NCBI GenBank assembly: GCA_029212405.1
Contig: JARGNR010000016.1
Span: 32,081 to 89,118, forward strand
Direction: 5' to 3'
Length of the DNA: 57,038 nt
From: Saprospiraceae bacterium
GTDB lineage: Bacteria > Bacteroidota > Bacteroidia > Chitinophagales > Saprospiraceae
The position numbers and the translations under genes are program-made. The stretch's first letter is position 1. Each line of letters opens with the position of its first letter. Below the pieces are notes generated by a model. It saw only the letters and a list, made by a program, of their open reading frames with translations. It ran no database searches and was not told where the DNA came from. Of the stretch, positions 53,070 to 57,038 are shown piece by piece.

Positions 53070-54716
53070 ATGTTGCATCGGTTATTTGTCATTTTTTTGG
53101 TGATGTTGGGAGGTATGAGTTTGAGTGCTCAAATAGATACCTCTGATGTCTATAATACACCTTACACAACGATTTTTAATCATCTGTATTATCTACAGAG
53201 TGATTCCTACATTCCAGAAAGAGCGGCTTTAAGTTTGCCGAGAAAATCGGAGGAACTAGCTATTAAGCTCAAACAAATTTTGGATGGAAAAGGCCTGTTC
53301 ATTGATTTAAACCGACTCCCAACCGATTCAATGTACGTGGATTCTCTAACAGGGGAACAAATCTATTTTTTAAGTAAGGTAGAGCCCTTAATATATGTTG
53401 AAAAAGTCAATGGGCAATGGGTGTATTCCAGAACTACGGAAGATGCAATCCCTACATTACACCATAAAGTATATCCATTTGGAACTCAATTTGTAAGTTA
53501 TTTCCATGCACCTTTTTGGCAAGTTCAAATCTTGAGCATCAAATTATGGAAATGGATGGGTTTATTCCTTCTTTGCCTTCTTGGCTGGTTGTTTTCAATG
53601 ATCGTATCAAGAGTGACTCAAGCCATTATTCGGAATTTTATAAGTCGAAAGTTGGATTTGAATGCAATTGTAGAAAAATCAATCAATCGACTTTCTCGTA
53701 TTATTTCGATTTTGATAGGAATTCGGGTGTTTTTGTATTTTATACCGATGTTACAATTGGCACCGCTTAAGAATGCTTTTGTGATCAAAGGATTAAATAT
53801 TCTGTGCCTTTTTTTGTTTATTCTCATTCTGCGAAGTATAGTTAAAATAGTCTTTCAGTTTTTTAACAAAGCAGCAAAAAAAACAGATAATACCTTAGAC
53901 GATCAGTTGTTGCCAGTGGTTGAGAAATTAGTAATGATCTTCATTTGGGCTTTTGGAATTATTTATATTTTAGATTACCTTGATGTAAATGTTACTGCAC
54001 TATTAGCTGGAATATCTATTGGTGGTTTGGCATTGGCTCTAGCTGCACAGGATACGGTAAAGAACTTCTTTGGTTCGATAATGATATTTCTTGATCGCCC
54101 GTTTCAGATCGGAGATTGGATACATTTTAAGAATGTGGATGGTACCGTAGAGGAAGTAGGCATTCGCTCCACTCGAATTCGGACTTTTGCGGGATCTTTG
54201 ACTTACGTACCGAATGCGATGTTGGCAGATACCATTGTGGATAATATGGGCTTGCGAATTTATCGTCGATTCAAGACCGAAATTGGAATCACCTACGATA
54301 CAAAACCAGAGCTCATTGATAAATTTGTTCAAGGTATACGAGAGATTATAAAAATGCATCCAACTACACGAAAGGATTATTTTGAAGTGCATTTAAACAG
54401 TTTTGGATCTTCTTCTATCAATGTGTTGATCTACATGTTTTTTGCAGCTCCATCATGGACGGATGAATTGAGAGGCAAACATGAAGTGCTTTATGCGATT
54501 ATAAAATTAGCAGATAAACTCGGTGTACGATTTGCTTTCCCTACTCAGACATTACACATTGAAGGTATGCCAGCTCCAGGTATGACAACCACAGTGCCAC
54601 CACAAAATGTAAAAGAATCAGGAGAACATTTGACAGAAGTATTGTCAGAAATCGAAGATTATTTTGGGATTGATCGAGAGAATAAGGATAAATTTAAGCC
54701 TTTGGGAGGGGAGTAG
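53070..54716 (+). CDS. MscS-family mechanosensitive channel with extended N-terminus
   Basis: 548 residues with a signal peptide (MLHRLFVIFLVMLGGMSLSAQ). After an exported ~140-residue domain come several membrane segments. The pore helix and MscS core are GISIGGLALALAAQDTVKNFFGSIMIFLDRPFQIGDWI at about 315-350, followed by the cytoplasmic beta domain (VGIRSTRIRTFAGSLTYVPNAML). The N-terminal exported domain is larger than in E. coli MscS, like MscK-type or plant-type relatives. It releases solutes upon osmotic downshock. The product may work with the OmpA-domain protein upstream, but no evidence was seen for this. Confidence 0.9.
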   Translation: MLHRLFVIFLVMLGGMSLSAQIDTSDVYNTPYTTIFNHLYYLQSDSYIPERAALSLPRKSEELAIKLKQILDGKGLFIDLNRLPTDSMYVDSLTGEQIYFLSKVEPLIYVEKVNGQWVYSRTTEDAIPTLHHKVYPFGTQFVSYFHAPFWQVQILSIKLWKWMGLFLLCLLGWLFSMIVSRVTQAIIRNFISRKLDLNAIVEKSINRLSRIISILIGIRVFLYFIPMLQLAPLKNAFVIKGLNILCLFLFILILRSIVKIVFQFFNKAAKKTDNTLDDQLLPVVEKLVMIFIWAFGIIYILDYLDVNVTALLAGISIGGLALALAAQDTVKNFFGSIMIFLDRPFQIGDWIHFKNVDGTVEEVGIRSTRIRTFAGSLTYVPNAMLADTIVDNMGLRIYRRFKTEIGITYDTKPELIDKFVQGIREIIKMHPTTRKDYFEVHLNSFGSSSINVLIYMFFAAPSWTDELRGKHEVLYAIIKLADKLGVRFAFPTQTLHIEGMPAPGMTTTVPPQNVKESGEHLTEVLSEIEDYFGIDRENKDKFKPLGGE

Positions 54717-54741
54717 TCGCTAGAATTTTGTAATTTGAAGG

Positions 54742-55377
54742 GTGATCGATCTCATTGAATTGAAATCCATTGAATGTCCTGATGATTTAACAATTATAGT
54801 GCAAAGTTTAAAAGTCGAAATCAATAAAGTAAATGTTCAGAATAACAATAGTTATTGGATACACTTTCTTGGGATTCTAGTAGTGATTCTAGGTGCAATT
54901 ATTTTTCTCCCATTGTTTATTTTAGCACTAGTTGCTATTGGTCTCTATAATTTGATCTTTAAAATTAATTCAAAAGAAGAAAGTAATTCCTGGATCAACG
55001 TAGAAGAGAATGGTGCACTATCCATTCAATATAAATGGATTTTTGCAGAAGACCAACCTGATTATTTAAGTGGGTATTTTGAAGAAAGTTCTGTACTGAT
55101 ATTTAAAAGTCAACCTCACATAAATTTTTTTGAAGGGTATTTCACTGATTTTAAAATTGAACGAAAAGATGGACTATTTCTGCAAAAGATCGTCGTAAAT
55201 AATCGGTGTGATACAATCATTGCGCTTCCGTTGTATTTTTTTCAGTATGAAAGCCAGGAGATTAAAGAGATTATCGATTTAGAAGGATATGAAATTGATG
55301 TTAGAGGTGGCGCAGAAGATTTTTTGATTCTGGCGGAGGGGAAAGAGGATAAACTTGAAATTCATATCAAAGTGTAA
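54742..55377 (+). CDS. Small membrane protein, hypothetical
   Basis: 211 residues from a GTG at 54742. One or two membrane segments at about 35-75 (IHFLGILVVILGAIIFLPLFILALVAIG written in parts: FLGILVVILG, FLPLFILALVAIG), followed by a soluble beta-rich domain. No signal peptide and no recognised family. It follows the MscS gene by 25 bases and may be co-transcribed. Confidence 0.5.
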   Translation: MIDLIELKSIECPDDLTIIVQSLKVEINKVNVQNNNSYWIHFLGILVVILGAIIFLPLFILALVAIGLYNLIFKINSKEESNSWINVEENGALSIQYKWIFAEDQPDYLSGYFEESSVLIFKSQPHINFFEGYFTDFKIERKDGLFLQKIVVNNRCDTIIALPLYFFQYESQEIKEIIDLEGYEIDVRGGAEDFLILAEGKEDKLEIHIKV

Positions 55378-55447
55378 AGTAAGATTTAGGCTGAATTGGG
55401 CTTTCTTAAAATTGAGATCATTAACTCATCTTATCTCATAAAAAAAA

Positions 55448-55485
55448 AGGAGCATTTGCTTACGATTCAATAAACAAACACTCCT
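55448..55485 (-). terminator. Intrinsic terminator of the RNA ligase gene (minus strand)
   Basis: On the minus strand AGGAGTGTTTG pairs with CAAATGCTCCT over 11 positions with two G-U pairs, then runs into a T tract (plus 55448-55441). On the plus strand those two positions would be mismatches, so the hairpin belongs to minus-strand transcripts. Confidence 0.85.
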
Positions 55486-55509
55486 ATATATTGGCATACA
55501 TCATAATTC

Positions 55510-56499
55510 CTAGATATTTGCTTTTACCAAACGAACAGTATGTCGAGAAATTGATTTTTTGATGCTTTTTTGCTCACTCTTCTCTAAAGAATCATATGCA
55601 GTACTATAGTCTTTCAAAAAATCTTCGACTACATCTTTATTGAACAAACCAAGGATTCTCCCAATGTCTTTTGGGGAGAGCTCACCTTCTTTACTCAATA
55701 CGTTTTGTAATCTGTTTTCAGTGACATAGGTCAAGATGGCCTCTTTTAGTTGGACTACCTTTTCACTATCAGGTGCTCCAATTTTAATTACCCTTGAAAA
55801 TCTTACTTTTTCAGCCCATTTCTCATTTTTGTTCTTTAAAATGACTCTGGTACCGTTGTGAAAATAAGAGGTTTCTTTGGGTTTGATGATTACCCCTTCA
55901 CAAATGTTTTCTCCAATATCTGGTAATCCCAACCAGCCAGGAATGAGAGAGTTGAATTCATTTGGATATGCCAAACAATCATCTAAGCTACCCTCGAATA
56001 ATGTTTTTGCATAGAGCAATCCACTGTCCTCAAATAAAGTATTTGCCCATTCTACATCAAGGTAATGGTTGCCATCGATTAAAATGTCAAAACCATAAAA
56101 TTCATTATGTGGACAATACAAAATACCTTTTTGTACTTTTTTTGCAGTGGTTGATCTAGGTACATCGTCATGGGGATAATTGCCTCCAATGACCTCTCCA
56201 AAAATGGATAAATGTGTCAATTCTGGTTTTGATTGTACTACCGATTCCCAAATAGATACAAACTTATCTTTGTATCGTTCCAAAAGGAATTGATGATTGT
56301 AGAAAGATTCATCTTCCCTTAATTGACCTGAACGTTTACATGCTTGAAAGGTGATACCATCTTCCGTGTAAAAACTAATGTTTGATCCGTGTGCCTTTTC
56401 TTGTACGACATACGGTTTGTCCCAAAGGTCATGCCCTTGGATTCTTGCTAAGAACTCGCTTCTATACGAGTTTTCGATTGAGTTGTACTTCTTGAACAT
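55510..56499 (-). CDS. RNA ligase, T4 Rnl2-like
   Basis: 329 residues. The nucleotidyltransferase motif I is VQEKAHGSN with the adenylated Lys35 (KxxG). Motif III-like IFGEVIGGNYP, motif IV C-E-G-V-I-I-K-P and motif V I-L-K-N-K-N-E-K-W follow in the right order. These define the Rnl2 branch of RNA-repair ligases, which seal 3'-OH/5'-PO4 ends in RNA. The C-terminal ~100 residues are helical. No partner phosphatase or kinase (Pnkp) was seen next to it. It is preceded on the minus strand by a promoter, a 19-codon leader ORF and a terminator-like hairpin, and followed by its own terminator. Confidence 0.9.
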   Translation of the reverse strand: MFKKYNSIENSYRSEFLARIQGHDLWDKPYVVQEKAHGSNISFYTEDGITFQACKRSGQLREDESFYNHQFLLERYKDKFVSIWESVVQSKPELTHLSIFGEVIGGNYPHDDVPRSTTAKKVQKGILYCPHNEFYGFDILIDGNHYLDVEWANTLFEDSGLLYAKTLFEGSLDDCLAYPNEFNSLIPGWLGLPDIGENICEGVIIKPKETSYFHNGTRVILKNKNEKWAEKVRFSRVIKIGAPDSEKVVQLKEAILTYVTENRLQNVLSKEGELSPKDIGRILGLFNKDVVEDFLKDYSTAYDSLEKSEQKSIKKSISRHTVRLVKANI

Positions 56500-56537
56500 T
56501 GTAATTTGATTTAAATGAAAAAATGATTAAATAAAAA

Positions 56538-56567
56538 AAGCTCCTTAGAAATTAATCTAAGAAGCTT
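56538..56567 (-). terminator. Terminator-like hairpin in the RNA ligase leader, possible attenuator
   Basis: A 12-bp stem with one mismatch: AAGCTTCTTAGA (minus, 56567-56556), a six-base loop, TCTAAGGAGCTT (56549-56538), then TTTTTTT. It sits between the leader ORF and the ligase start, so either it ends a small transcript or regulates readthrough. A seven-base ATCTAAG across the leader stop (56603-56597) could pair with CTTAGAT of the stem and block it. Confidence 0.65.
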
Positions 56568-56597
56568 CGTTTTTTATATAGCAATAGCTGATCCTCC

Positions 56598-56657
56598 TTA
56601 GATGATTAATTTTAAATTATTATTCTCCTGAATTAGCATCAACCTTGAACGTGTCAT
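56598..56657 (-). CDS. 19-codon leader ORF upstream of the RNA ligase
   Basis: On the minus strand an ATG at 56657 opens MTRSRLMLIQENNNLKLII and stops at TAA (56600-56598). It starts about ten bases after the predicted transcription start and ends 31 bases before the attenuator-like hairpin. No homologue was recognised. Its position suggests a leader peptide, but coding is not proved. Confidence 0.3.
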   Translation of the reverse strand: MTRSRLMLIQENNNLKLII

Positions 56658-56672
56658 TGTTTAAATTTTGTG

Positions 56673-56702
56673 CAAATGTATGATTTATTCTTAAATATGC
56701 AA
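56673..56702 (-). promoter_or_regulatory. Housekeeping promoter upstream of the RNA ligase leader
   Basis: On the minus strand TTG (56702-56700), 19 bases, TACATTTG (56680-56673), a full match to the Bacteroidota consensus. Transcription should start near 56666, nine bases before the leader ORF. Confidence 0.8.
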
Positions 56703-56739
56703 GTAGCTCCGTGGAGAAACATAAGATTTACAACACTTT

Positions 56740-57038
56740 GTTGATAAACACTTCCTCCAAATTCTCTTGACGGTATAGATGTTGACGGGTTAAATGTTTG
56801 GAGGTGCTGAATTGAAATCAAGGTACAATGCTGGATGTTGACGGTTTTTTAACGCAAAGAGCACAAAGGTCTCGCAAAGTTCGCAGGGCTAGATGTTGAC
56901 ACCGCCGATCTACACATTCTCCCCAATCTCTCTCAATCTCTCTCAATCTCTCTCAATCTTTCTCAATCTTTCTCAATCTTTCTCAATCTTTCCAATCTTC
57001 CTACACGCTGCTAACGCATTCCTTCCTTTGTCGACTAT
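56740..57038. repeat. Gene-free right end with short direct repeats and a 10-base tandem repeat
   Basis: GATGTTGACGG occurs at 56778-56788 and 56834-56844, and GATGTTGAC at 56892-56900. A cGCAAAG-type stretch (AACGCAAAGAGCACAAAGG, then CTCGCAAAGTTCGCAGG) lies at 56851-56888, of the sort scattered between genes in many bacteria. From 56922 to about 56998 a 10-base unit, CAATCTCTCT changing to CAATCTTTCT, is repeated seven to eight times. No coding frame and no CRISPR-like spacer pattern were seen. Confidence 0.8.

Noticed and set aside
56922-56998. CRISPR array
   Set aside because: The repeat unit is only 10 bases with no spacers and no cas genes nearby.

Overview
The window is AT-rich DNA from a member of the Bacteroidota, probably a Saprospiraceae-like lineage of the class Saprospiria. 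The evidence is two proteins with type IX secretion (T9SS) C-terminal sorting domains, the gliding genes gldA and gldF, a FecI/FecR/TonB-receptor cassette, futalosine-pathway menaquinone genes, many proteins with signal peptides ending in AQ or with lipoprotein Cys, and repeated matches to the Bacteroidota housekeeping promoter (TTG, 19-21 bases, TAnnTTTG). No tRNA, rRNA, CRISPR array, integrase or transposase was seen. Genus-level placement is inference.

Layout. 1-492 is the 3' end of a 2-oxoacid:ferredoxin oxidoreductase beta subunit. 760-7050 is a regulatory island: an ECF-like sigma factor and a TPR membrane protein on the minus strand, then a T9SS-secreted protein and an exported TPR-CHAT (caspase-like) protein on the plus strand. 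The same two-part motif (GTTACC.TT, 12 bases, TTATTAA.AGGT.) occurs three times, in front of the sigma gene, the divergent transcript and a terminator-bounded small transcript at about 995-762, so it looks like the promoter of that sigma factor. 7519-9315 is a secreted metalloprotease with thrombospondin type 3 repeats. 9490-16490 is ECF sigma, FecR, TonB receptor, FISUMP protein and LytTR regulator.

16530-33312 is mostly housekeeping: a CBS-domain PLP lyase, gldF-gldA, glmM, a small HolD-like protein, ilvE, mqnE, two exported hypotheticals, purK-purE, a DUF1330 protein, a 1302-residue surface protein, a UbiA-family prenyltransferase that may be MqnP, and a DUF1059 protein. 33354-42654 holds lipoproteins, an FGE-like protein, a BlaI/BlaR1 pair with two operators lying on the promoter, a P-loop kinase, an acyltransferase-like membrane protein, a sulfatase and a TPR lipoprotein.

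42897-49672 is the most notable block: five tightly packed, co-directional genes encoding a MoxR AAA+ ATPase, a vWA plus beta-propeller protein, and three poorly characterised partners, one with a glycine-rich possible membrane segment followed by helical repeats. It matches the predicted MoxR-vWA-beta-propeller ternary systems, known mainly from comparative genomics and experimentally almost unexplored. The right end carries a DUF2490 porin-like protein, an OmpA-domain protein, an MscS channel, a T4 Rnl2-like RNA ligase behind a strong promoter, a 19-codon leader ORF and a terminator, and finally simple repeats without genes.
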